Part shown: in pieces, positions 24,771-33,668 of the stretch
Layout: each line of letters begins with the position of its first letter
How positions within the stretch are numbered: the stretch's first letter is position 1
NCBI RefSeq assembly: GCF_025464955.1
Contig: NZ_JAODNM010000156.1
Coordinates: 1-58,943, forward strand
DNA length: 58,943 bases
From: Amycolatopsis sp.
GTDB taxonomy: Bacteria > Actinomycetota > Actinomycetes > Mycobacteriales > Pseudonocardiaceae
Direction: 5' to 3'
The notes under the pieces: generated by a model
What the model saw: the letters and a program-made list of their open reading frames with translations, nothing else
Databases searched by the model: none
What the model was told of the DNA's origin: nothing
Program-made: the position numbers and the translations under genes

Positions 24771-25856
24771 ATGCGTAACGGTGACGATCAGGCGCTCCCC
24801 GACCAGCGGCCGAAACTTCAGCGCAAGGTGATCGCGGCGGCGGAAAGCCAGCTGGCCAAGCAGAAGTACGTCGCCCCGATCGACGTGATCGTGGCGCTGG
24901 GCTGGCTCTCGTCGTCGAACATCGACTTCTGGCGTGCGGGCCGGGCGCCCTATCTCAACGGCATCGCCGTCGGTGAGGACAAGGTCGCCGGCGCCTTGGT
25001 CTACTTGGCGCAGTGGGCTCAGGAGCAAGGACTTGAGCGCAGCGAGGTGCCCTACGCCGCCGCGACGCGGGACAGGCGACCGTTGCAGTTCACCGAAAGC
25101 GGCGAACCCACCCTTGAGCTGGTTTTCCGAACGCATCTGGTGGCGCCTGGCCTCTCCGAAAAGAAGCGCGAACAGATCGATGCCCGCCAGAGCAAGGTAC
25201 CCGACCTGGCCGTCATCACACCGACGAAGGCCTGGGACTGCGGGACCTGCGGTCGTCACTACGAGGCCGAAGACTTCCTGCTGATGGAGGACGACGCGCC
25301 GCTGTGCATGGACTGCGCGGACTTCGGCCACCTCGTGTTCCTGCCCGCGGGCAACGCGACGCTTTCGCGACGGGCGAAGGCCGAGAGCACGCTCGCCGTT
25401 CTGGTGATGGAGTTCAACCGGCGGCGGAAGCACTACCAGCGCATCGGCATCCTCGTCGAGCAAGAGGCACTGGAACGGGCCGAAGAGAAGAACCTCGCCG
25501 ACGAAGACATCCGCGCGCTTCGCCGTGCCCGCGACGCCGAGCGCCGGGCCGCGGGGGACATCGACTTCCAGGCGGAGATGGCCGGAGAGATCCGGCTCGC
25601 GTTTCCCGGTTGCCCGGCCGAGCGGGCAATGGAAATCGCCACGCACGCGGCGCAACGAGGCAGCGGCCGCGTGGGCCGCTCCGCCGCGGGCCGCGCTCTC
25701 GACGCGAAGGCCGTCCGCGCCGCCGTGGTCGCTTCGGTCCGCCACCTCGATACGCCTTACGACACCCTGCTCATGGCTGGCGTCGCCCGTTCCGACGCCC
25801 GCGCGCAGATCCGCGCGACCATCGACGCCGTGCTCGACGGCTGGGCCACCCCCTGA
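24771..25856 (+). CDS. DUF2293 domain protein
   Basis: 361 residues. Contains a zinc-finger-like CGTCGRHYEAEDFLLMEDD...LCMDC (~150-180) and a C-terminal block FPGCPAERAMEIATHAAQRGSGRVGRSAAGRA characteristic of DUF2293, with RHLDTPYDTLLMAGVARSDAR after it. A long charged helix (EEKNLADEDIRALRRARDAE) joins them. Known only from sequence families; nucleic-acid binding is plausible. ATG at 24771. Confidence 0.85.
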   Translation: MRNGDDQALPDQRPKLQRKVIAAAESQLAKQKYVAPIDVIVALGWLSSSNIDFWRAGRAPYLNGIAVGEDKVAGALVYLAQWAQEQGLERSEVPYAAATRDRRPLQFTESGEPTLELVFRTHLVAPGLSEKKREQIDARQSKVPDLAVITPTKAWDCGTCGRHYEAEDFLLMEDDAPLCMDCADFGHLVFLPAGNATLSRRAKAESTLAVLVMEFNRRRKHYQRIGILVEQEALERAEEKNLADEDIRALRRARDAERRAAGDIDFQAEMAGEIRLAFPGCPAERAMEIATHAAQRGSGRVGRSAAGRALDAKAVRAAVVASVRHLDTPYDTLLMAGVARSDARAQIRATIDAVLDGWATP

Positions 25857-25903
25857 CCCGCGTGCACTTCATGATCGCCCGCGGGTAGCCCACGACCGCC
25901 TAA

Positions 25904-25950
25904 GCGCGGTTCCCGGACACCGACTGCACACAGGTGTCCGGGAACCGCGC
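25904..25950. terminator. Bidirectional terminator between DUF2293 gene and polA
   Basis: Perfect 18-bp inverted repeat (25904-25921 against 25933-25950), 11-base loop, between the converging genes. Confidence 0.85.
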
Positions 25951-25977
25951 TCGAGTGCGCGTGTATTGCACTTGGCG

Positions 25978-28722
25978 CTAGTGGGCGGCCTGGTTCCAGG
26001 AGTGGCCGAAGCCGACGGAGACTTCTAGCGGGACGGCGAGCTTGTATGCCGAGCCCATCTCCTGGCGGACCAGGGCCTCGGCCTGGGCGTGCTCGCCCTC
26101 GGCGACCTCGAGCACGAGCTCGTCGTGGACCTGCAGGATGACGCGGCTGCGGAGCTTCGCCTCGGCCAGCGCCTGGTGGACATTGAGCATGGCGACCTTG
26201 ATGATGTCGGCCGCGCTGCCCTGGATCGGAGCGTTGAGGGCCATGCGCTCGGCCATCTCGCGGCGCTGCCGGTTGTCGCTGTTGAGGTCGGGCAGGTAGC
26301 GACGGCGGCCGAAGATGGTCTCGGTGTAGCCGACCTTCGCCGCGTCGACGACGACGGTCTGCAGGTAGTCGCGTACTCCACCGAACCGGGCGAAGTAGGC
26401 CTCCATCTGCTCTTTGGCCTCTTCGTTGGAGATCTTGAGCTGCTGGGCGAGCCCGTACGCGGACAAGCCGTATGCCAGCCCGTACGACATGGCCTTGACC
26501 CGGTATCGCAGCTCGGGCGTCACCTCTTCGGGTGGAAGCGAGAACGCCTTCGACGCGACGAAGGTGTGCAGGTCCTCACCGGTGTTGAAGGCCTCGATGA
26601 GGCCCTCGTCGCCGGACAGGTGCGCCATGATCCGCATCTCGATCTGGCTGTAGTCCGCGGTCATCAGCTCGGAGTAGCCGCTGCCGACGACGAACGCGTC
26701 GCGGATGCGGCGGCCTTCCTCGGTGCGGACCGGGATGTTCTGCAGGTTCGGGTCGACCGAGGACAGCCGTCCGGTGGCGGCGATGGTCTGCTGCAGCGTG
26801 GTGTGGATCCGCGAATCGTCGGCCAGTGACTTGATCAGGCCTTCGACGGTGACCCGCAGCCGCGTCGCGTCCCGGTGTTCGAGCAGGTGGGCCAGGAAGG
26901 GGTGCTCGGTCTTCTCGAACAGCCCTTGCAGCGCCTCGGCGTCGGTGGTGTAGCCGGTCTTGGTGCGCTTGGTCTTCGGCATGTCGAGCTCGTCGAACAG
27001 CACGACCTGCAGCTGCTTGGGCGAGCCGAGGTTGATCTGCTTGCCGATGACCTCGTACGCCAGGTCTGCCGCCTGCCGGACGCGGACGGCGTAGTGCTCC
27101 TCCAGCTCGGTCAGCTGCTCGACGTCGACCGCGATCCCGGCGGCCTCCAGCTCGGTGATGACCTCGAGCAGCGGCAGCTCGATCTCGCCGAGCAGCTGGA
27201 CGGCGCCGATGCCTTCCAGCTCGGTGCGCAACGCGCCGGCGAGCTCGGCGATGGCCCTGGCCTTGACCAGTTCGGCTTGCAGGGCCTGCTCATCGGCGTC
27301 CTCCGCGCTGCCACCGTCGAGCAGGGATAGCTGCCCGTCGCCGCCGTCGGCCTCGGAGCGCAGCTCACGCTGCAGGTACCGCAGGACGAGGTCGTCGAGC
27401 TCGAACGAGCGCTGCCCCGGCCGCACCAGGTACGCCGCGAGCGCGGTGTCCATCGCGAGCCCGGCAAGCGCCCAGCCGCGCGCCAGCAGCGCGTGCAGCG
27501 CTACCTTCATCGAGTGGCCGACCTTGGGCAGACTCGCGTCGGCCAGCCACGCGGCCAACGCGCGATCGTCCGACTCGTCCATTGTGGACACGTCGAGGTA
27601 CGCGCCCTCGCCGTCCGCGGTGGCGAAAGCGAAGCCGACGACGTCGGCGGAAACCGACGCGCCGGTGGTGCGGAACGAAAGCCCGACCGGCTCGCCACCG
27701 GAGGCATGCGCGGTGAGCCACGCGCCGAGGGTGCCGACCGGCACCGCGGAGCCGCTGACGTCGAAGCCCTCTTCGGCCTCCGGCTCGGCGCTCGACAGCG
27801 TCGCGAACAGGCGGTCACGCAGGACGCGGAACTCCAGCTCGTCGAACAGGCGGTGTACCGCGTCGCGGTCCCATGGACGCAGCTCCAGCGCGTCCGGCCG
27901 CAGCTCCAGCTCGACGTCGCGGATGAGTTCGGTGAGGTGCCTGTTCAGCATCACGGCGTCGAGGTTCGCCCGCAGTGAGTCGCCGACCTTGCCCTTGACC
28001 TCGTCGATCCGGTCGATCAGCTCGCCGAGCGAACCGAACTGCTTGATCCATTTGGCCGCGGTCTTCTCCCCCACCCCGGGGATGCCGGGCAGGTTGTCCG
28101 ACGGGTCGCCGCGCAGCGCCGCGAAGTCGGGGTATTGCGTCGGGGTGAGGCCGTACTTCTCCTCGACCGCTTCCGGGGTGAACCGGGTGAGCACGGAGAC
28201 GCCCGTCTTCGGGTAGAGGACGGTGACCCGCTCGGTGACCAGCTGCAGTGCGTCGCGGTCGCCGGTACAGATCAGCACGTCGTAGTCGTCCGCGGCGGCC
28301 TGCGTGGTCAACGTGGCGATGACGTCGTCGGCCTCGAAGTTCTCCTTGGTCAGCACCGGGATGCCCAGTACCGCCAGGATGTCCTGGATCAGCGCGACCT
28401 GGCCCTTGAAATCATCCGGCGTGGCCGACCTGGTCGCCTTGTACCCGGCGAATGCCTCAGACCGGAACGTCTTGCGGGACAGGTCGAACGCCACCGCGAG
28501 ATGGGTGGGCACCTCGTCGCGCAGCAGGTTGATCAGCATCGAGGTGAACCCGAAGACCGCGTTCGTGACCTGGCCGGTCGACGTGCGGAACCGATCGGCG
28601 GGCACGGCGAAGAAGGCCCGGTAGGCCATCGAGTGGCCGTCGATCAGCAGCAGGCGCGGCCGGTCGGCCGTACCCGTCCCGGGTGTGTCGTTGACAACTG
28701 ATGTGTTCTCTGCAGCACTCAC
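25978..28722 (-). CDS. polA: DNA polymerase I
   Basis: 914 residues from a GTG at 28722. Domain order: 5'-3' exonuclease (~15-310, IDGHSMAYRAFFA, ENFEADDVIATL, ICTGDRDALQL), an inert 3'-5' exonuclease-like domain (~330-520), and the family A polymerase (~540-914) with TADYSQIEMR (motif A) and QVHDELVLEV (motif C). The exonuclease domain lacks the D-x-E metal ligands, as in mycobacterial Pol I, so it should not proofread. Repairs gaps and removes primers. Divergent from the thioesterase gene. Confidence 0.97.
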   Translation of the reverse strand: MSAAENTSVVNDTPGTGTADRPRLLLIDGHSMAYRAFFAVPADRFRTSTGQVTNAVFGFTSMLINLLRDEVPTHLAVAFDLSRKTFRSEAFAGYKATRSATPDDFKGQVALIQDILAVLGIPVLTKENFEADDVIATLTTQAAADDYDVLICTGDRDALQLVTERVTVLYPKTGVSVLTRFTPEAVEEKYGLTPTQYPDFAALRGDPSDNLPGIPGVGEKTAAKWIKQFGSLGELIDRIDEVKGKVGDSLRANLDAVMLNRHLTELIRDVELELRPDALELRPWDRDAVHRLFDELEFRVLRDRLFATLSSAEPEAEEGFDVSGSAVPVGTLGAWLTAHASGGEPVGLSFRTTGASVSADVVGFAFATADGEGAYLDVSTMDESDDRALAAWLADASLPKVGHSMKVALHALLARGWALAGLAMDTALAAYLVRPGQRSFELDDLVLRYLQRELRSEADGGDGQLSLLDGGSAEDADEQALQAELVKARAIAELAGALRTELEGIGAVQLLGEIELPLLEVITELEAAGIAVDVEQLTELEEHYAVRVRQAADLAYEVIGKQINLGSPKQLQVVLFDELDMPKTKRTKTGYTTDAEALQGLFEKTEHPFLAHLLEHRDATRLRVTVEGLIKSLADDSRIHTTLQQTIAATGRLSSVDPNLQNIPVRTEEGRRIRDAFVVGSGYSELMTADYSQIEMRIMAHLSGDEGLIEAFNTGEDLHTFVASKAFSLPPEEVTPELRYRVKAMSYGLAYGLSAYGLAQQLKISNEEAKEQMEAYFARFGGVRDYLQTVVVDAAKVGYTETIFGRRRYLPDLNSDNRQRREMAERMALNAPIQGSAADIIKVAMLNVHQALAEAKLRSRVILQVHDELVLEVAEGEHAQAEALVRQEMGSAYKLAVPLEVSVGFGHSWNQAAH

Positions 28723-28784
28723 GGCAGCGAGTCTAGGGTGAAGCACCGACACTCTTGCGTGTCGCATCTGAGAAGGAGTCAGTG

Positions 28785-29225
28785 TTGACCGAACAGGTGT
28801 CCGAGGCGGACCTCCGCGAGTACATCACCAAGGATCCCGTCGTGGCTGCTCAGCAGCTGAACGACAAGGTCGGGATGAAGCTCCTGGAAGCCACCGCCGA
28901 ACGCGTGGTCGGCACCATGCCGGTGGAGGGCAACCTCCAGCCCTACGGTCTGCTCCACGGCGGAGCGAACGCCGTACTCGCCGAGGCACTCGGCTCCACG
29001 GTGGCGGCTCTGAACGCCGGCCCTGACAAGGCGACGATGGGGCTCGAACTGTCCTGCACGCACCACCGCGCTGTCCGCTCCGGACTGGTCACCGGCGTCG
29101 CCACCCCGCTGCACGTCGGGCGCGGGACGATCACCGTGGACGTCACGCTCACCGACGACCAGGGCCGCCGCACCTGCACCGCCCGGCTCACCTGCATAGT
29201 CAGGGACAAGCCGCCAGGCGCGTGA
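28785..29225 (+). CDS. PaaI-type hotdog thioesterase
   Basis: 146 residues. Hotdog fold with the PaaI-like sequence LQPYGLLHGGANAVLAEALGSTVA and CTHHRAVRSGLVTGVATPLHVGRGTITVDV. Hydrolyses acyl- or aryl-CoA thioesters. AAGGAG lies six bases before the TTG at 28785; the GTG at 28782 is possible but too close. In M. tuberculosis Rv1627c/Rv1628c-type lipid genes also neighbour polA. Confidence 0.88.
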   Translation: MTEQVSEADLREYITKDPVVAAQQLNDKVGMKLLEATAERVVGTMPVEGNLQPYGLLHGGANAVLAEALGSTVAALNAGPDKATMGLELSCTHHRAVRSGLVTGVATPLHVGRGTITVDVTLTDDQGRRTCTARLTCIVRDKPPGA

Positions 29226-29293
29226 GCGATGTGGCCGGCGTGACGGGTGCGGCTGCTGTGGCGCCGCAAAAAACCCGTCTACGAGCCGGAGTG

Positions 29294-29566
29294 CTAGTGG
29301 TGACCGCCGCTGAAGCCGCCGCCGTGGTCCCCGAACCCACCATGGTGCCCGCCATCATGGTGCCCGCCATGGTGACCCCCGAAGCCGCCGTGGTGGCCGT
29401 GGTGGTGGTCACCACCGCCGTCGAAGCCGGGCACGATGTCACCACGGGTCGTACTTCCGCGACGAATGCCGGACGGGGTCGGGCCGCGACCGGTCTTTCC
29501 GCGTGCCGTTGCTGCGCGGACGATCAGAGCCACGGCGAACATGAGAATCACGCTGATGACGATCAT
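29294..29566 (-). CDS. Membrane-anchored His/Gly-rich peptide
   Basis: 90 residues with a good ribosome site (GGGAGG, nine bases before the ATG). Residues 1-19 form one membrane helix (MIVISVILMFAVALIVRAA). The C-terminal 40 residues consist almost wholly of His and Gly (GGGDHHHGHHGGFGGHHGGH and similar), about 20 His. Such tails bind Zn, Ni or Cu. No named family recognised. Its position between the thioesterase and liv operon gives no clear function. Confidence 0.7.
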   Translation of the reverse strand: MIVISVILMFAVALIVRAATARGKTGRGPTPSGIRRGSTTRGDIVPGFDGGGDHHHGHHGGFGGHHGGHHDGGHHGGFGDHGGGFSGGHH

Positions 29567-29771
29567 GATCTTTACCTCCCACGATCACGTCGGCGGCGTC
29601 TCCTGACGCCGCTACGAGCCCTCGTTACCCAGTGTCCACCTGGCCTCGACATGAACGCCAGAGACTTGAGGAAGGTTTGATCTTCGCTCCCACGTGATCA
29701 CGATCGGCGGTTCCCTGATCTCCCGCGAAGACTGCAGGTGCGCTTCCGGTTTCCGCTGGGCGCGCACAGAG

Positions 29772-29813
29772 CGGACCCCGCCTGCGACAAGCAAACCGCG
29801 CAGGCGGGGTCCG
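29772..29813 (-). terminator. Terminator of the liv operon
   Basis: 15-bp stem (CGGACCCCGCCTGCG against CGCAGGCGGGGTCCG), 12-base loop, 20 bases beyond the livF stop. Confidence 0.85.
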
Positions 29814-29833
29814 GTACAACCACCGGGTCGTGA

Positions 29834-30547
29834 CTAGCCGACCCCGAGGTACGCCTCCTTGATACTGGCGTCGGACAACAGTTCCTTGCCCGTCCCGGAC
29901 TTCGTGATGCGCCCGGTCTCCAGTACGTATGCGCGGTGCGCCCGCGACAGCGCCTGCTGCGCGTTCTGCTCGACCAGCAGCACCGTGGTGCCCTGCTTGT
30001 TGATCTCGGTGATGATCCGGAAGATCTGCTGGATGAACTGCGGCGCGAGGCCCATCGACGGCTCGTCGAGCAGCAGCAGCTTCGGCTTCGCCATCAGCGC
30101 GCGGCCGATCGCGAGCATCTGCTGCTCACCACCGGACATCGTGCCGCCGAACTGCGACTTGCGCTCAGCCAGCCGCGGGAACAGCTCGAATACCCGGTCG
30201 AAATCGGGGCCGAGGTTCTTGCGGTCCTTACGGGCGTACGCGCCCATGTCCAGGTTTTCCATCACCGTCATGCCCGGAAAGATCCCCCGGCCTTCCGGTG
30301 CCTGGGAAATCCCGCGCACCACGCGGAGATCAGCGCGCAGCTTGGAGATGTCCTCGCCGGCGAAGGAGATCGAGCCGCTCGAAAGCGGCCGGATCCCGGA
30401 GATGGCACGCATGGTCGTCGACTTGCCGGCGCCGTTGGCCCCGATCAGGGTGACGATCTCGCCCTCTTCGACCTTGATGGTCAGCCCGGACACGGCCTGG
30501 ATGCGTCCGTAGTGGACGGACACGTCGGAGAGCTCAAGCAACGTCAT
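29834..30547 (-). CDS. livF: Branched-chain amino acid ABC transporter ATPase LivF
   Basis: 237 residues. Walker A GANGAGKS at 36-43, signature MSGGEQQMLAIGRAL, Walker B LLLLDEPSMGLAP, switch His in LLVEQNAQQA region. Second ATPase of the HAAT family importer. Last gene of livK-H-M-G-F; overlaps livG by 14 bases. Energises uptake of branched-chain amino acids or related amides at the membrane. Confidence 0.95.
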   Translation of the reverse strand: MTLLELSDVSVHYGRIQAVSGLTIKVEEGEIVTLIGANGAGKSTTMRAISGIRPLSSGSISFAGEDISKLRADLRVVRGISQAPEGRGIFPGMTVMENLDMGAYARKDRKNLGPDFDRVFELFPRLAERKSQFGGTMSGGEQQMLAIGRALMAKPKLLLLDEPSMGLAPQFIQQIFRIITEINKQGTTVLLVEQNAQQALSRAHRAYVLETGRITKSGTGKELLSDASIKEAYLGVG

Positions 30548-31457
30548 CGTCAGGAACTCCCAGGTAGGCGGCGATCACAGCGGGGTTCTCCCTGATCTCG
30601 GCCGGCTGTCCTTCGGCGATCTTCTTGCCGAACTCCAGCACCACGATCCGGTCGGTCACGCCCATCACGAGTTTCATGTCGTGTTCGATCAGCAGGACGG
30701 TGTAGCCGTCGTCGCGGATCGTGCGGATCAACCCCATCAGCTCTTCTTTTTCCGCGGGGTTGAAGCCGGCGGCCGGTTCGTCGAGACACAACAGCTTCGG
30801 CTCGGTGGCCAGCGCCCGCGCGATCTCCAGACGCCGCTGGTAGCCGTACGGCAGGTTCTTCGCCTTGTCCGCGGCGCGGTCGGCGATCCCGACGAACTCC
30901 AGCAACGCCATCGCGCGATCAACCGCTTCGCGCTCTTCGCGATGGTGCCGCGGCAACCGGAGCAGTGCACCCACGACGCTGGTCTTGGCTCGCGCGTCCG
31001 CGCCGACGACAACGTTCTCGAGCGCCGTCATCTCCGAGAACAGCCGGATGTTCTGGAAGGTCCGCGCGATGCCGAGCTGGGTGATCTTGTGCCGCACGGC
31101 TTTGCCGAGCGGCTTGCCCTCCAGCAATACCTGCCCCGACGTCGGCCGGTAGACCCCGGTCATGGCGTTGAAGCAGGTGGTCTTGCCGGCGCCGTTCGGC
31201 CCGATCAGCCCGAGGATCTCCCCCCGGCGAATCTCGAAGGAGATCTCGTCCAGCGCGACGAGCCCGCCGAACTTCACGGTCAGGTCCCGCAGCTCGAGCA
31301 GGGTCTGCCCGACGTCGACGGTCATCGTCCGGTCAGCGGCGACCACGTCGGCGACCTCGGCGAAGTGTGCCTCGCGTTCCTGAGCGCTCATCTGCTCGAC
31401 TTCGGCCACCAGGCCGCCTTCGATCGGTGCTCCGGCCGCGCCTTGAGGCTGCGTCAT
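30534..31457 (-). CDS. livG: Branched-chain amino acid ABC transporter ATPase LivG
   Basis: 307 residues, with a ~48-residue acidic N-terminal extension before the ATPase domain. Walker A GPNGAGKTT, LivG-type signature LPYGYQRRLEIARAL, Walker B LLCLDEPAAGFNP, and D-loop/switch LLIEHDMKLVMGV. Overlaps livM by four bases and livF by 14 (translational coupling). Confidence 0.95.
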   Translation of the reverse strand: MTQPQGAAGAPIEGGLVAEVEQMSAQEREAHFAEVADVVAADRTMTVDVGQTLLELRDLTVKFGGLVALDEISFEIRRGEILGLIGPNGAGKTTCFNAMTGVYRPTSGQVLLEGKPLGKAVRHKITQLGIARTFQNIRLFSEMTALENVVVGADARAKTSVVGALLRLPRHHREEREAVDRAMALLEFVGIADRAADKAKNLPYGYQRRLEIARALATEPKLLCLDEPAAGFNPAEKEELMGLIRTIRDDGYTVLLIEHDMKLVMGVTDRIVVLEFGKKIAEGQPAEIRENPAVIAAYLGVPDDDVA

Positions 31458-32560
31458 GCCTTGCCCTCTGCATTCGGTTCCGGGGTGAGCGCACTGTCAC
31501 CGCTGATCTGCTCGCCTTTGCCGAGCAGCCGCCGGTAGGCCTGTCTGCCGTTCGCCAACAAGCGTTGGCGAGCGCCGAGCAGGCCCTGGGGGCGAAAGAT
31601 CATCAGGACGATCAGCGCGACACCGAAGATGACGTAGTTGTACTTCTGCAATCCCACGAACCGTAGCGGGAGGTAAGCCACCACGACCGCGCCCAGCAGG
31701 ACGCCAACCTTGTTTCCCGCGCCACCAAGTACCACCGCGGCGAGGAACAGCATCGACGTCACGATGTCGAACGACTGCGTGTTCACGAAGCCCTGCTTGC
31801 CGGCGAACAACGCACCGGACAGCCCGCCGATGGCGGCACCGATGACAAACGCCCAGATCTTGAACCGGTAGGTGGCCACGCCCATGATCTCGGCGGCGTC
31901 CTCGTCCTCGCGGATGGCGACCCACGCACGACCGACGCGGCTGCGCTCGAGGTTTCCGACGAACAGCAGGATGATGACGATGATCACCACCGTCAGCACG
32001 TACCACCAGCTGGCGTTCGGCAGGATCGCTTTGCCCGCGGAGTTCTTTCCCACCGAGGTGAAACCGATCTGGCCTTTCAGCGGCCCGACGTTGTCGGCGA
32101 TCAGGCGGATGATCTCGCCGAAGCCGAGCGTCACGATCGCGAGGTAGTCCCCGCGGAGCCGCAGTGTCGGCGTCCCGAGGATGACGCCGAAGATCATGGT
32201 GATCACCATGGCCAGCGGCAGCGTCCACAAGTACGGGATCTTGGTCAACGTCGAATCAGGGCTGGTGAACAGCGCCGAAACGTAAGCGCCCACCGCGAAG
32301 AACCCCACGTAACCGAGGTCCAGCAAGCCCGCTTGGCCGACGACCACGTTGAGGCCGACCGCCACGAGCGCGTACCGGGCGACCTCGAACATCGCGTTCG
32401 GGAAGTCGGTCCCCGTGGTGGACAGCAGCGGGGGGTGCAGCCACGGCAGGGCGATGACCACGAGCACGAACGGGACCAGGATCGCCCACTGGGCGGGGCG
32501 GCTCAGGTTGTTCCACCGCTCACGGATGGACGGCCGCGCGGAGGATTCTTTGATACTCAT
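31454..32560 (-). CDS. livM: Branched-chain amino acid ABC transporter permease LivM
   Basis: 368 residues from the ATG at 32560, overlapping livH by four bases. About nine to ten membrane helices, with the LivM motif VGQAGLLDLGYVGFFAVGAY and the cytoplasmic coupling segment VGRAWVAIREDEDAAEIMGV. Partner of LivH in the translocation pore. Confidence 0.95.
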   Translation of the reverse strand: MSIKESSARPSIRERWNNLSRPAQWAILVPFVLVVIALPWLHPPLLSTTGTDFPNAMFEVARYALVAVGLNVVVGQAGLLDLGYVGFFAVGAYVSALFTSPDSTLTKIPYLWTLPLAMVITMIFGVILGTPTLRLRGDYLAIVTLGFGEIIRLIADNVGPLKGQIGFTSVGKNSAGKAILPNASWWYVLTVVIIVIILLFVGNLERSRVGRAWVAIREDEDAAEIMGVATYRFKIWAFVIGAAIGGLSGALFAGKQGFVNTQSFDIVTSMLFLAAVVLGGAGNKVGVLLGAVVVAYLPLRFVGLQKYNYVIFGVALIVLMIFRPQGLLGARQRLLANGRQAYRRLLGKGEQISGDSALTPEPNAEGKA

Positions 32561-33570
32561 ACCCGCGCCTTTCCCAGGGACTCGCCCAAGAGCCCGGTCG
32601 GCCGGAGCATCAGCACCAGCACCAGCACGACGAAGGCGACGACGTCCTTCCACTCGCCGCCGAAGAGCGACTGGCCGTAGTTCTCGATCACGCCGAGCAA
32701 CAGCCCGCCGACGAGCGCGCCACGCAGGTTGCCGATCCCGCCGAGTACCGCCGCAGCGAACGCCTTGATGCCGAGGAGGAAACCGCCGTTGAAGATGGCG
32801 CCCTGGGGGATCTTCATCATGTAGAACAGTGCGGCCGCGCCGGCGAGCAAGCCGCCGACAAGGAAGGTCACCACAATGACCCGTTCCTTGTTGACGCCCA
32901 TCAGGCTCGCCGTGTCCGGGTCCTGCGCCACGGCGCGGACGCCGCGGCCGAGCCGGGTGCGGTTGATGAAGTAGTCGGCGACGAACCACAACAGGATCGA
33001 GGCGACCACGATGATCACATCGATGTTGGTGACGTCGGCGCCGAACACGCTGAACATCACGTGCGGGTCCAGTAGGCGGATCTGCGGGCGCTGGTTGAGC
33101 CCGAAGAACTGGTCGATCCGCAGGATGTACTGGATGGCGAAGGAGGCACCGATGGCCGTGATGAGGAAGGCCAGCTTCGGCGCGTTGCGCTTGCGCAGCG
33201 GCCGGTAGGCGATCCGTTCCAGGGCCACGGCCGTGGTACCGGAAGTCACCGCCGCGGCGATCAACGCGATACCGAGGTAGAGGATGATCTGGAAGGCGCC
33301 GAGCTCAGGGGTACCGCCGGCCCGGAAACCCAAGCCGTAGAAGGTGAGCCAGACCGCGAACGCTCCTACGACGAAGACTTCGGAGTGGGCGAAGTTGATG
33401 AGCTTCAGGACGCCGTAGACCAGGGTGTATCCGAGCGCGATGAGCGCGTAGATCCCGCCCTGGGTAAGTCCGGCGACCGTGTTGTTCCAGAACTGGTCGA
33501 GGAACCCACCGACGTCGAAATGAATCCACTGGTCGGATTGGGCGAGAAAAGGAGTCAGCGTGGGATGCAC
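32557..33570 (-). CDS. livH: Branched-chain amino acid ABC transporter permease LivH
   Basis: 337 residues, eight or so membrane helices. LivH signature: LTQGGIYALIALGYTLVYGVLKLINFAHSE near the N-terminus, and the coupling loop LGRGVRAVAQDPDTASLMGV. Separated from livK by 98 bases containing a hairpin; linked by a four-base overlap to livM. Confidence 0.95.
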   Translation of the reverse strand: MHPTLTPFLAQSDQWIHFDVGGFLDQFWNNTVAGLTQGGIYALIALGYTLVYGVLKLINFAHSEVFVVGAFAVWLTFYGLGFRAGGTPELGAFQIILYLGIALIAAAVTSGTTAVALERIAYRPLRKRNAPKLAFLITAIGASFAIQYILRIDQFFGLNQRPQIRLLDPHVMFSVFGADVTNIDVIIVVASILLWFVADYFINRTRLGRGVRAVAQDPDTASLMGVNKERVIVVTFLVGGLLAGAAALFYMMKIPQGAIFNGGFLLGIKAFAAAVLGGIGNLRGALVGGLLLGVIENYGQSLFGGEWKDVVAFVVLVLVLMLRPTGLLGESLGKARV

Positions 33571-33595
33571 GGGTTTACTCGTTCTCCAGGTACGG

Positions 33596-33642
33596 CTCGG
33601 GCATGCGCGCGGGGGTGGTCCACCGCCGCACGCATGCCCGAG
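33596..33642 (-). terminator. Intercistronic hairpin after livK
   Basis: 12-bp perfect stem (CTCGGGCATGCG/CGCATGCCCGAG) with 23 bases between arms, in the livK-livH gap. Such hairpins stop most transcripts or protect the livK message, so the binding protein is made in excess over the permease. Confidence 0.6.
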
Positions 33643-33668
33643 TCACCCGCCGGAGCGGGTGAAGTTGA

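Noticed and set aside
31367..31666. Alternative livG/livM start extensions and the plus-strand frame
   Set aside because: The four-base overlaps between liv genes and clear N-termini fix the reading; the plus frame is a shadow.
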